Shown here piece by piece: positions 47,750-57,600 of a DNA stretch of 64,000 nucleotides (position 1 is its first letter; the number at the start of each line of letters is the position of its first letter). The notes under the pieces were generated by a model. That model saw only the letters and a program-made list of their open reading frames with translations. It was not told the origin of the DNA and did not search any database. The stretch is from Durusdinium trenchii (Eukaryota; Sar; Dinophyceae; Suessiales; Symbiodiniaceae). The DNA is taken from positions 51,025 to 115,024 of the forward strand of contig CAXAMN010005280.1 of assembly GCA_963970005.1 (NCBI GenBank), in the 5' to 3' direction. Made by a program: the position numbers and the translations under genes.

Positions 47750-48712
47750 TTACAGGTGCATACTAGCTAAGACGGCCAGGCCGTCATTCACATAGGTGCA
47801 GGCGGTGCGGGCATTTTGCCACCTTCTGTATAGAAGTAAGCGGTCTAGAGACCCCCACTTCCGAAACCAATATGTGGCCCCACCCCTTCGGAGTGAGTAA
47901 GGTCTGAAATCAAATGTATCAAATCCTAGAGCTACCAAGGTGTCATTAAACCGTTTTCTCCATTGAGAAGGTGTTGCACATAAAGAAGTTTTCGCAGGGA
48001 CATCTAGGCTCCATCGGTGCAACCACCGGATGACGTGCTCCGAAGTCAGACTGACGCTTTCTGCTGCGCCTTGTCGTTGGCCACCTTTAGTGTATCCCAA
48101 TGCGATCACGGCGGGTCCTCGCTCTGAAGAAACTGACACGTCACTAGAAGTCAAACCTAACAACTCTCCCGTTCGTAGCACTCCATAGAAGCCCACGAGG
48201 AGAGAAATGGCAAATTGGTAGTCATGGTGGAAAATGGCATACCCTATCATGGCTTGTAGTGCTTCCTCCGGAAGCGGCGGCGCTCGGCTAGGAATCTCGT
48301 TGACGTTCCATGCCTTTAAAAGGCGCCAGGTTGCAGGCAGTTGTTTCCGGACATTGGGCTGGGCGTCCTGTATACCGGCAACGGTGTCCGCTAGGGCTCG
48401 TCCAAAGCCTTCGCTCCATAGGTGCTCCACATAGATGCATAACACCCGGTCCAGATCATGAGTTCCACGGGGAAAGGCCAGATTCTCATGGCGAAGGAAC
48501 GCCCAGAACTGTTCAAGGGCTTTCTCATATCGAGCTCGTGTTTTTGGCTGTACAGTAAGGGAATGCAGTGTACCTAGTTCCGCTCTTCGCTTCTTTCTCT
48601 CTACTTGTGAGCACCCTTCTACGTGGGCCTTAGCTACTTTACCCATTTCTTCTTCACAGGGCGCCGACTCGGACGGTCGGCTGGGTTCAGTTCCGTGTGA
48701 ACATACGTCCAC
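47750..48712 (-). CDS. DIRS tyrosine recombinase
   Basis: 320 codons; the true domain begins about residue 45 (ERKKRRAELGTLHSLTVQ) after a stretch overlapping RNase H. An N-terminal SAM-like/core-binding part (TRARYEKALEQFWAFLR) is followed by the catalytic part: VLRTGELLGL (first Arg), GYTKGGQRQ (Lys region), PYSLRRGGAT (the HxxR box with Tyr in place of His), RRWQNARTACTYVN (last box with nucleophilic Tyr). It would integrate circular cDNA by strand exchange. Apart from the His replacement all signature residues are visible. Confidence 0.85.
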   Translation of the reverse strand: MDVCSHGTEPSRPSESAPCEEEMGKVAKAHVEGCSQVERKKRRAELGTLHSLTVQPKTRARYEKALEQFWAFLRHENLAFPRGTHDLDRVLCIYVEHLWSEGFGRALADTVAGIQDAQPNVRKQLPATWRLLKAWNVNEIPSRAPPLPEEALQAMIGYAIFHHDYQFAISLLVGFYGVLRTGELLGLTSSDVSVSSERGPAVIALGYTKGGQRQGAAESVSLTSEHVIRWLHRWSLDVPAKTSLCATPSQWRKRFNDTLVALGFDTFDFRPYSLRRGGATYWFRKWGSLDRLLLYRRWQNARTACTYVNDGLAVLASMHL

Positions 48713-49041
48713 ACGCCATGCGCACCAGATGCCAACAAGAGAGAGTTAATGCGAAGAAGCGTCCGCCGAAGTTTCCGACTGCTGGAACGTCCACGAGCCA
48801 ATGCATGGAGGCACACTTGACTATCCACAAGATGTAGGAACCGAGTTCGAATCCATCCTTTTCTGGCAAAGCGCCACTTCAGGGCAGTCAACACAGCACG
48901 CATCTCCAGCATGTTAATGTGTTCCGAGCTACCTGACCATCGCCAGCCACACACGGTTTTCCAACGCCACAGATTGGATGGGATGCTCGCCCTCAAGCGA
49001 TGATATCGTTGCACGTCTTCAGACGGAGCCTGCAAAAGCAA
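48634..49041 (-). CDS. DIRS RNase H, main part
   Basis: 135 codons with VCGWRWSGSSEHINMLEMRA (catalytic Glu in the NMLEMRA helix), HLVDSQVCLHALARGRSS (Asp) and TELNPADRPSR (last Asp). The first RNase H strand with its Asp is not here: it is encoded about 1.4 kb upstream, before the methyltransferase. The frame differs from the RT-methyltransferase ORF, with a shift near 49050, and its 3' end overlaps the recombinase ORF. Confidence 0.8.
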   Translation of the reverse strand: MLLQAPSEDVQRYHRLRASIPSNLWRWKTVCGWRWSGSSEHINMLEMRAVLTALKWRFARKGWIRTRFLHLVDSQVCLHALARGRSSSRKLRRTLLRINSLLLASGAHGVWTYVHTELNPADRPSRRPVKKKWVK

Positions 49042-52000
49042 ATCTTCCCCTTACCACTAACTAAACCAGTCAACTTGCGCGCGAGAAGATCCGGTTGGGG
49101 CTCCACGGAAGATCGTGGCACTCTCATAAAGGGACGCAACAAGAACCCCTGGAGACGTGTGCCTCCCCCTGGTTGACACTGTCGCATCAAATCAGCCATG
49201 GAAAGCCTGTTGCAGAGTCCTCTAGGCACGCCCAGACAATGCAAAAGCCACGCGATCACGAAAACGCACCAGGAGTTGCCAATGAGGGACAACCGCTCGT
49301 CCAACCACGCTGTTCCTCGCCGTTGACCTTTGGGCAAACAATGTGCAGTGTAACCTTTAGGGAATCCCATGAGGACCTCACGCTCTTCTACCGAAGGAAG
49401 ACGTACTTCCCCACGCCGATTTTCAAGACAGAACACCCGCCGATACTGGTATGGTGGAAAACGATGGGAATCCTGTTGCCAGCGAAACACCTCCTCCGCG
49501 TTGCATTGATGAAGTCCGGCCGGCTTACGACCAGGATGATCCCGAGGCCTACTGGTGGTGAACGTGGGAAAAGGTTGCTGACTGCACTTGCTCCACCCAG
49601 GCTCCAAGAACACATTTACGTCATGCTTGACCTCCAAAACCACCTCTGTCACCTGTGACCATTCGTCTCCTGAGACCGAAGAGATGGAAGATCCATTGCC
49701 GTCTTCCAACTCCCAACTTGGCCAATAGAGGCGCGGTCGTCTGCACCCGGTAAGCCCTGAAGCATCGATGTGAACCGGCGTTGTCCCGACAGACTGGCTC
49801 ATCACGACCCTGTCGGCCTCGTCCATGGAGGCCACAGACTCCATGAGCTTGTGCACCTGTGCCCAAGGAAAATACCGTCGCAACAAACTGGCTACGCGTT
49901 CAACATGAGGAAACAGTGAGCTACGGTGATCTCGAAGGGCGCCTCGACGATCGGCATTCAAACCGGACACACCTTGACACGGTGGACCTGCACCCAGAAG
50001 CACTACGCTGACCTGGCTAAATTGGCACGCCCAAGATCTGACCACCTCATCGCTGACCTCCTCCACGGAGTTGATGAACAATGTATGCGGGAACCGGCTT
50101 TCGACCACACGACGCGCGGGCGGATGGCACTCCACGGACACATGACCAACGACTGTGAGTCCTACGGCGTCTGCCGCAACCCTCAAAGCACCAACGCCAT
50201 CAAACAAACCAACGGTCAACACGGTGTCAACGTCTTCAAGCTCCGTGATGTCCCCACGCACATGCATATTCGCGGCGATGGCTCCGACCTGGCTAACTCC
50301 ACACGACGCTGTCACTCCGCCTCCTGTAGTGGAGGCATCCGAGGCCGTCACTGTAGCCGACAAAGCAAGCCGAAAATTCATCCGTGCCAAAGGGATCAAC
50401 AAGCAGAAACGACTCAGCTCAAGGCGTACTCCGTCGGGGATCTTTTGCTGATAGCGGCCAGTCTCAAACCCCTGAATGAACTGCCAGACTTGGTTGAGTG
50501 CTCCTAGCAAGGGTCGCCGGAAGGTAGAAAAATAGACGAAGCCACCTGCCACCGCCTGCATTTGACGCTGAGTGCACACACCTGCAGACAGTAACAACTG
50601 ACAGAGCCTGATGTACTTGCCAACCTTGTCAGCCTTTGGGGCTGCCATGCCCGTCTCACCATCAACTTCAGCGCCCTGAATTTCAGCGTTAATGGCCCTG
50701 GTCACAGTTTTCTTGGGGTGCCTAGGTACCTGATGCCTAGCATAAGCCTCCCGCAATGCCTCAATAAAAGGAGAACAAGTTCCCTGGATTGTTGTAGCCA
50801 GCTGACTGTCAGTCTTCTCCAGGAGATCGAAGTTATCCAAGTACACGCGGAACGACGGGTTGCTCCAGGTGAAAGACCTATCCTTTCGGTGCTCCGCCTC
50901 CCAGCCTGCCCTGCTCCCCCGCTGGACGCACTCCTTGACCGCCTCTGCGACGATAAACCGGTGGATGTGCTGGGCCAAAGAGACAGAGTTACAAAACCCC
51001 ATGGGTAGCACTTGACTACAAAGGTAGTAGGGTCCCTCTTGGTCAGGCCACATGCTCCTCGGAACTTGTCGTCCAAAGGCCAGGTAGGAGTGCCATTCTT
51101 TTGGAACAGTGAAAATATAAAAGAAACAGCGAACATCTTCAGAGCTCATCAACAAGGTTTCACCGTCCTTCAGTTCAAAAGGGTTCATCGAGGGCCATGC
51201 TGGTAGTGTGCTAACGTCTCCATTCATTGAGCGACAAATTCGGTTGAGTGGCACCAGATTCATGATCAGGCGGCGAACTGGCACGCCATCAACCACGTCG
51301 TCCTTGGGGACTCCAAACAGTCCGTTGAACAACCGTCTACCCTGCACCAAGTGGATGTCCGCCTCCCTGATGAGCCCACACACTCTGGAAGCGAGGAGTC
51401 CCTTGCACAGGTCCTCCCATGCACCTTCTGCTACCATGATTTTCGGGGGTTTAGTATAAACCTGCTCATGTTCAGGCAAAAGGTAAGTGCCAAAGTTCAA
51501 GGTGTAGTGCAGTGATCCTTTGGTCACCACGCTCTCCAATGGCACCGTTCCCACTTCGTCAGGCAAGGCCGGTCGCACATTCTTCCATGAAGTCACTTGA
51601 GCCACCTTCACCTCGTCACCTTTGTAGTCAATAGTTCGCACCGATAGGTACTCCTCCCAACTTAGGACAGGGAGGGCAGGACATCTTCTCACAAAATTTT
51701 TCGCCTCTTCCATCAAAAACATGCAACTTTTGATATGAGCGGCTGACACCTTAAGCGTCACGTCCGGGTCACTGCCATAAAGTGAATTGAGTCCACAACA
51801 AATACCTCTCAACACTTGCAGCACACGTCGATCTTCGCCCGAAAAGGAAGGGTGTCCCATGATCGAGTCAACGGGGAAAGGCAAAAGGTTTCCCATGGTC
51901 TTGACCTTGCAAAGCGTGAAAAGTGACAAGTCATGAACCCACCCCTCCACGAACGAGTCGAACGTGCTCGAATCCAGCGTCGCTCCTTTTTCAACATCCT

Positions 52001-52358
52001 TCACGGACGGTACTGGGGTCTGGACCACCGAGCTGGCACTCTCGGTAGCCCCTTCTGTACGTGACCACATGCTCAAAGATGTAGTCCCCTTCTCAGGCTC
52101 ATACTGGTCGTCCTGAGTCCTCTTTTCTTTGGCAGCTTGGCAGGCTTTCGCAGGCATCTCCTCTTCTACTCCTCGTCTCACCTTCTTCAACTCCTCTGAG
52201 ATCTCATCCTCTGCAAGGCCATTCACTTCTCGGCTTTGTCTCCTCGAGCGCGATCTTTGTCTCCTCCTTTCGACTTCCCATCTTTGCCTTTGCTCTTTCC
52301 CTTTCCTTTCTCGCCCTTCTGTTCGCCCTTGCCGCCTTTCCAGGAGCTGTGATCCCAA
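48993..52358 (-). CDS. DIRS polyprotein: reverse transcriptase plus cytosine-C5 DNA methyltransferase
   Basis: 1121 codons. Residues 1-100 are basic and charged. RT spans about 320-640: RRLIMNLVPLNR (fingers), SSEDVRCFFYIF with the motif A Asp408, QVLPMGFCNSVSLAQ, and FRVYLDNFDLLEK in which the YxDD box is YLDN (506-509). TASDASTTGGG (671-680) is the first strand of RNase H. The methyltransferase runs about 710-1042: motif I VGLFDGVGALR (716-726), motif IV GAGPPCQGVSG with catalytic Cys794, motif VI ESVASMD (840-846; usually ENV), motif VIII RRPRLYW (873-879), motif IX REVLMGFPKG, motif X GNSW (1027-1030). It transfers methyl from SAM to cytosine. After a frame shift RNase H resumes. Confidence 0.9.
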   Translation of the reverse strand: MGSQLLERRQGRTEGRERKGKEQRQRWEVERRRQRSRSRRQSREVNGLAEDEISEELKKVRRGVEEEMPAKACQAAKEKRTQDDQYEPEKGTTSLSMWSRTEGATESASSVVQTPVPSVKDVEKGATLDSSTFDSFVEGWVHDLSLFTLCKVKTMGNLLPFPVDSIMGHPSFSGEDRRVLQVLRGICCGLNSLYGSDPDVTLKVSAAHIKSCMFLMEEAKNFVRRCPALPVLSWEEYLSVRTIDYKGDEVKVAQVTSWKNVRPALPDEVGTVPLESVVTKGSLHYTLNFGTYLLPEHEQVYTKPPKIMVAEGAWEDLCKGLLASRVCGLIREADIHLVQGRRLFNGLFGVPKDDVVDGVPVRRLIMNLVPLNRICRSMNGDVSTLPAWPSMNPFELKDGETLLMSSEDVRCFFYIFTVPKEWHSYLAFGRQVPRSMWPDQEGPYYLCSQVLPMGFCNSVSLAQHIHRFIVAEAVKECVQRGSRAGWEAEHRKDRSFTWSNPSFRVYLDNFDLLEKTDSQLATTIQGTCSPFIEALREAYARHQVPRHPKKTVTRAINAEIQGAEVDGETGMAAPKADKVGKYIRLCQLLLSAGVCTQRQMQAVAGGFVYFSTFRRPLLGALNQVWQFIQGFETGRYQQKIPDGVRLELSRFCLLIPLARMNFRLALSATVTASDASTTGGGVTASCGVSQVGAIAANMHVRGDITELEDVDTVLTVGLFDGVGALRVAADAVGLTVVGHVSVECHPPARRVVESRFPHTLFINSVEEVSDEVVRSWACQFSQVSVVLLGAGPPCQGVSGLNADRRGALRDHRSSLFPHVERVASLLRRYFPWAQVHKLMESVASMDEADRVVMSQSVGTTPVHIDASGLTGCRRPRLYWPSWELEDGNGSSISSVSGDEWSQVTEVVLEVKHDVNVFLEPGWSKCSQQPFPTFTTSRPRDHPGRKPAGLHQCNAEEVFRWQQDSHRFPPYQYRRVFCLENRRGEVRLPSVEEREVLMGFPKGYTAHCLPKGQRRGTAWLDERLSLIGNSWCVFVIAWLLHCLGVPRGLCNRLSMADLMRQCQPGGGTRLQGFLLRPFMRVPRSSVEPQPDLLARKLTGLVSGKGKICFCRLRLKTCNDIIA

Positions 52359-52434
52359 GCTCCCTTTTGGAGTTGGCGGCTCTTCTGTTCTTCCCGGCTT
52401 TCCCGGGCCACTGCAGTTGCCTCCGCCTGTGATG

Positions 52435-53616
52435 CTATAAGCTTCCCAGGTCCATCGGCACGATCTCGAAGCGTTGCGACATCTGCCATGACGACCCGCT
52501 CGCCATGCTCTCTAGTGCCTTGAGCCTCTGCACCAAAACGTCTGCTGCATGAGCTGGCTGGCAGCTCAGAAGGGCGTCCAATGCCGCTGAAATGTTCAAT
52601 GCCTCGCGAGCCATCACCGGCGTCATCTTGGGCCGCAGGATCTGTCTGTAGAACTGCAATCCAACAGCCCCCACGGGGCTCATCTCCACGCCTTCTTGGC
52701 CTTGTTCCTGCAGCATCTGCTTCCTCATCTGGCGGATGGCGTGATATGCCAAGGCTCCGGGCCCTGCTTTTGAAGCCAACTGCGTCCTCTGGCTTTCCTG
52801 AATGAGATCTTCCATCCCATCCACCGCTTCCGAGGTTGAGCTCGTCCCGGTTGAACTTGAGCTCCTTGACTTCTTCTTCATAGCCCGTCTCGCCAGTCGG
52901 GACACTTTCTTTCGGGTTCGAGCATCCTGATCGAGGCCAGTGCCCTTGTACAAGGCTGAGTGCTCCTTCTTTCCCGCTGGCTTGAAGGACTTCTTCTTCT
53001 TCTTTCGACCTCCGCTGGACCCGCTGGTGCTTTTGACTTCTTGCCCTGCTGGGGGATGGGCCTCTTTCTCCTTCTTCTCCATGTCCTTCGCCTCCTCCAC
53101 TCCTCGTGCAAGAGCGTCTGATCGCGCCGCCAGGCGCCGTAGTTCTTCCATCCCCGTCGGCTCTTTGAGATTGTCGGCCCAAGGCGGGCTGTCTGCACCC
53201 CGATGCTTCACCTTCTTGAGATGTAGAATATCGTCCCCTTCTGGGATGTTGGCGCAGTCCTCCAGGCATACGTGGCATCTCAAAGGCACCCCTGCATTCC
53301 CCGACACCCATCGGAGAAGTCCCTCGTCCTGGGTTCCTGTCACCCAGGTCATAACTTCCAGAGCTCCTCCATGGAATCTCAATGCATCCACCTCGACCGC
53401 GATGGTGATCTCCCTGCTGTAGTACACCCCTCCTGGCTTCCATACTCCCACGGCCACCTCCTCTCCAGCTTCAAAACCTGTCGTACGCTCCTCTGCAGCG
53501 GCTGGTCTTCTCCTGAGCGCCCCTTCACGACCTCCTTCTCTGTCAGCGTCTCCTCGATCTCCTCCTCGTCTCAACCTCCCTTCAGCCGCCGGTCGTCTCA
53601 GCGGCCTAGGAGGCAT
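52435..53616 (-). CDS. DIRS gag-like ORF B
   Basis: 393 codons from ATG 53616 (MPPRPLRRPAAEGRL). A basic N-terminus is followed by a CHVCLEDCANIPEGDDILHL segment, a Lys/Ser-rich tract (GGRKKKKKSFK), and a helical C-terminal domain (SPVGAVGLQFYRQILRPKMT, then ALDALLSCQPAHAADVLVQR) that looks like the structured gag part of this family. The ORF stops at 52435, while an overlapping frame (to 52223) continues with a Lys/Gly-rich tail, so the end may be frame-shifted. Confidence 0.65.
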   Translation of the reverse strand: MPPRPLRRPAAEGRLRRGGDRGDADREGGREGALRRRPAAAEERTTGFEAGEEVAVGVWKPGGVYYSREITIAVEVDALRFHGGALEVMTWVTGTQDEGLLRWVSGNAGVPLRCHVCLEDCANIPEGDDILHLKKVKHRGADSPPWADNLKEPTGMEELRRLAARSDALARGVEEAKDMEKKEKEAHPPAGQEVKSTSGSSGGRKKKKKSFKPAGKKEHSALYKGTGLDQDARTRKKVSRLARRAMKKKSRSSSSTGTSSTSEAVDGMEDLIQESQRTQLASKAGPGALAYHAIRQMRKQMLQEQGQEGVEMSPVGAVGLQFYRQILRPKMTPVMAREALNISAALDALLSCQPAHAADVLVQRLKALESMASGSSWQMSQRFEIVPMDLGSL

Positions 53617-53627
53617 CCAACCTTCTT

Positions 53628-54611
53628 CTACCAGTGCTCCTCTCTGCCTTCCCGGGCTTTTCTCTTTTCGGCCCGGCGCTCCGCCACGTAGTCCTTGAAG
53701 TAGCGCTGTGTCTCAACCTTCTTCTTTCCTTTGTTCTTTGCACCTTCGTATGGGCGATACTCTGGGCTGTCAGGGGGTCCACGATAGACAGGGCGAGCCG
53801 GCACCAGAATGGTTTGTCCTGTAAACCCAGGAGGGGGATTCGAGGGAGATCTCGGCCTCCTGACCTCCCGACGCTCCTCCCTCCCTTCTGGGGCTTGGCT
53901 GGGCTTGACCTCCTTCTCCCTGACCCCACTGGCTGCTCTCCTTCGTCGACGATGGGAACTTTCTCCTCTTCTTCTGACCTTTGGAGACCTTGTACGACTC
54001 GCACTCCTTTTCCTTCTTCTTCTTCTTCGGTGAGGAGATTCTGGCACTACCTCCCTTACACCGTGATCACCTTTGCGCTCTTCTTCGCCTTCTCCACTGG
54101 CCTCTGGTTCGGTCCCCCCTTCAACTTCTCCTCGATGGGGTTCAGGCTCGTCAGCCTCCTTTCGAGGTGCCTTGGTCTCTGCTGCCGAGTTCTTGCCTTG
54201 CTGTTCTGTCGAGTCCTCCTCGTCCTCTTCTCTCTTCACTGCGATGCCTCTGGGTTGATGATCTCTTGCACTGCCTGGTAGTGTATCTCCTGCCCCTGCT
54301 GCCTTTTCTCCTGCTGGTTCTTGTGGAGCCTTTGCTTCCGTGTCCACCCCCTGGCCTGCTGCTGCTTGGGATCCTCCTTGGTCTTCGCGTCCGGCTCCCT
54401 TTCCTCCGACCTGAGGAGGAGGACGTGCCAGGTCCTCCCTTTCCTCAGGATGTGCCTCGAGGAAATCGCTGAGCTCTCCGATCAGGTTGCGGATCCTGAC
54501 CGTGGAGTACTCAACGAACCTCGGTGTCGCCCTGGCTAGGCTGACAACTCTATGCAGCCGCTCAAGCGACGTGCACAGAGTGCAGCTGCAGGCCGCCGGG
54601 TGGCCCCACAT
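53628..54611 (-). CDS. DIRS leader ORF A (Arg/Glu-rich)
   Basis: 327 codons from ATG 54611. The N-terminus has SCTLCTSLERLHRVVSLARA, a Cys-containing helical region, then IRNLIGELSDFLEAHPEERE. The rest is extremely charged (Arg, Glu, Ser, Pro repeats such as SPHRRRRRRKRSASRTRSP, RS-like). It ends 12 bp before ORF B. No enzymatic motif; possibly an RNA-binding gag leader. Confidence 0.6.
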   Translation of the reverse strand: MWGHPAACSCTLCTSLERLHRVVSLARATPRFVEYSTVRIRNLIGELSDFLEAHPEEREDLARPPPQVGGKGAGREDQGGSQAAAGQGVDTEAKAPQEPAGEKAAGAGDTLPGSARDHQPRGIAVKREEDEEDSTEQQGKNSAAETKAPRKEADEPEPHRGEVEGGTEPEASGEGEEERKGDHGVREVVPESPHRRRRRRKRSASRTRSPKVRRRGESSHRRRRRAASGVREKEVKPSQAPEGREERREVRRPRSPSNPPPGFTGQTILVPARPVYRGPPDSPEYRPYEGAKNKGKKKVETQRYFKDYVAERRAEKRKAREGREEHW

Positions 54612-57600
54612 GCGCTGAGCCAGTGCTGCGGTGAAAAACTCTCACTTAACCTCCCTACGCCTTTAAACACGGGGGCGTATTTACATATATTGTCTTAATG
54701 TTCAGAGAGAGGAAGAGAGAGTGGTTGCGCGCGCTACCCAAAGAATACTTTGTTTTGTGGGTGGTGATGGCAAAGCAAATAAACAAACGATACATCGAAG
54801 CAACGTGCTTTTGAAGCATTGGCAACGCAAATGAACCAACATATTTTATCAAACTGTGGAGCCGGAGCGCGAGTCGCAAAAAAGAGTTGTGAAGACTTTG
54901 GTTCATGTAAAAAACGTAACCGTTACAAATTGTTGGGAACTAAGAAAAACAATGCATAGGAGAGTTGGGGAGAATCAGGTTTCTTGCAGCACGTTGTGGC
55001 TGTGGATTGCCAAATGCGTATGTGGCCCAGGCTTCCTGCTTGGCTTGCCAACATTGAGGAGGTCCAGAGAGCCAGCCCAAGCTGTTCGCCTCTCAAAAGC
55101 TGAAAGCCGTTCACTAAAGGCTGAACAACTAAACGGCTGAATCTTGAAGACTGTTCAAATCCGTTGCCTGCCTGTGGCAAAGCCGAAAAGCTGTGCAGGT
55201 GGCAGCTCTTTATACTGTCCAAGAAGGAAAAGTGAAAGCCTCCAGTCCAAGTGCAACGCGCATTTTTACACAACACATTGCCCGTATGGCCAAATTGCCG
55301 GCAAGGCTCACCCAAGAGTCTTGGCACATCGCTTTTGGCACTCTTCGACAGACGAAGTGCTGGGCACAGTGCCCGGCATGTCTATTGGTGCAAAGCTGAC
55401 CTCACACTGAGCTGCAGTTCAAACAGCTTAAGGAAATCCGAAACCCCTCAAAACCAGTGGCAGGATGCGGCATCATGGTATGCAGCGGGTAGGAGTGGCT
55501 TCAGCCTTGCCCCTGCTACTGTCTGCGTGGCCAATGCCAAATGCAACCGCGGAACGCTGTGTTCCACACATTCAAGCTTTTTTGGAAGAGTTGTCGTTGG
55601 TCCCGCAAGCTGCGGACGCGTAGTGGTCGTGGTGGTTGACACCTACAGCATGAAAGTGTGCTTTATGCATTGAGGAAGCTCCCAAATGCGTGGGAAGGGA
55701 ATGAAATGGAAATGTGATCTACCTCTGTATACTCCTCAAGTAAGCTCAAAATGGTGATCTTGGCTCTGCGCAGCTATTACTCTGATCAATGGGTGCTCCG
55801 AGGTCAGAAACAACTTGACCTCTGCCAGCGCCTGTGCATGCTGCTTGCACTTGATATGAATCTTGTTTTTCTGCAACATGCCTCTTCAAGTGTCCTGCCA
55901 AGCGGTGCATCATTCCAGGCAAAATACGCAGCCCACTTCCTGGCATCTGTTCTGGATCACATGAGTTGAAATCCATGATGAATCAACTGCATGTGAAAAG
56001 AGTTCTACCTTCACAAGGATGCCGCAGCCAATCGCAATAGGGCCAATTGAATCCAAGTGACATGTCTTCTTTTTGCAATGGGAGGTCTTTGTAGCGGTTG
56101 TGAGCTGCAGCAGCACCTGAGCCGATCTCAATCTCTCACTAAGGGCATGTCCCCACAATGGGGGAAGGACAGCGTTGGCATATTCATTGCGTCCCTTTGA
56201 GGAGCCTCATTAAAGTTAAAGCCTATTGAAAAAGCTCTTGTCTTCTTTTCTCCTCTTTTCCTAAACTTTTCCATGGCCTCATTTGTACAGAAGGTGTTCT
56301 AAGCCCATCACGCCTCAAGAACTGTTCCATGTCTGCGGTGCTTTTCCTGCAATCCCAATGTGCAAGCCATGCCGTGATACCGGGAACTCGGTGTATGCCC
56401 CAGGCCGCCCCAGGCCCTACCATGTGAATCATGTGATCGCTCATACGGCTTCCTTGATGCTACTAGTGCCAAACCATCATCAGTAAGGTCTGCGGACATC
56501 GGATCCGAACTGCCATCACCTCAAGCCAAGCTTTGAATGCTGCCTTCAAAAACCACAAAGACAGTAGTGAACGAAAACATCAAAAACGGCTTGGCCATTG
56601 GCATTTTTTTGTGTAAAGGCAGCAATGTTGAGACGCGAAGTTGCTTTTGCATTCGATCCTGGCAGTGTGCCCGAAGCAAAAAGGGTCTTCAATTGAGCAC
56701 GCGCACGGGGCAAAACTAAATAGAGCGTTAGATAACGCACAAGACTTTTCACCATTCAGTCACGCGACCTTTGATTACCAGTCCCTCGTGACAATAGTGG
56801 TCCGATATGATATATGTGCCACCGTCTCAGCACGTACATCCCACCGTAGCTTTACTGCGAAATCCAAGCCACTCAATTCGTTGGTCCTGAACACTCCAAG
56901 GCAGCAAAATGTCACAGCATTCCCGAAAGTGTGCAACATAGATTTCAGTGAGCAGCTCGCTGCATAAAGACGTGCTCTTTGCAACCCGTGATGCGTAACC
57001 ACAAACATATTTACTTGGACGTGCAGACAGCCTCTGTCAAACAATGCTGCAAGTATATCAAGTATGAATGCCTTTGTGCGCAGCTGAGGGTCTTTATAGG
57101 TAGGACTTTCCAGAATTCCCAAAGGGCACCAGGGCTTTTGCAACGGAACTGGACCTGTCTTCACGCCTGGCATCAAGAAATAGCTTGACTTTCAAACATC
57201 TGCTCTGTCTCACCACTACTAGCACTGCAAAGTTGTTGGGCATCAAACTAAAGGCTTGCCCTCAGTGCGCAACCAAATGCATCACATTGACACAGCAAAA
57301 CTTTGAGTGTACGTTGCTGCTTGCAAACTTTTCCAAAGACGTATGAAGTACAGCACCCGGACCGGCACCAATTGTGGAGTTGCTGCGAACATCGTTGACA
57401 TGGCAGGCGCCTGGTATCCAGCACCGGTCACAAACTCCATTGTACCTTCGGGTGCCTCATCTGTGGAAAGCGGTCGCTGCTGCAAACAGCATGGCAGAGT
57501 ACCAAGCCAAGAGGCAATAAGGACCAGAAAACCCTAGGGCAGCTGATGGCACACATGACCAACTCGAAGCTTTCCTCCAGTGTGCGAACAACGTGAACTT

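Larger units (their letters stand above)
47750..54611 (-). mobile_element. DIRS-type tyrosine-recombinase retrotransposon encoding a DNA methyltransferase
   Basis: Minus-strand order: gag-like ORF A (54611), gag-like ORF B, RT, RNase H first motif, cytosine-C5 methyltransferase, rest of RNase H, tyrosine recombinase (ends 47750). A tyrosine recombinase instead of a DDE integrase is diagnostic of DIRS-like elements. Coordinates given are coding limits; I could not find the split or inverted terminal repeats by eye. The region is more GC-rich than its surroundings. Frames change near 49050 and 48700, so this copy is probably no longer intact. Confidence 0.85.

Noticed and set aside
49235-50235. 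Methyltransferase as part of a restriction-modification system
   Set aside because: It is embedded in a reverse transcriptase/RNase H/recombinase polyprotein; there is no restriction enzyme gene.
47600-54900. Terminal repeats of the DIRS-type element
   Set aside because: No matching split or inverted repeats were found by eye at either side; the gap at 47604-47613 may hide one.
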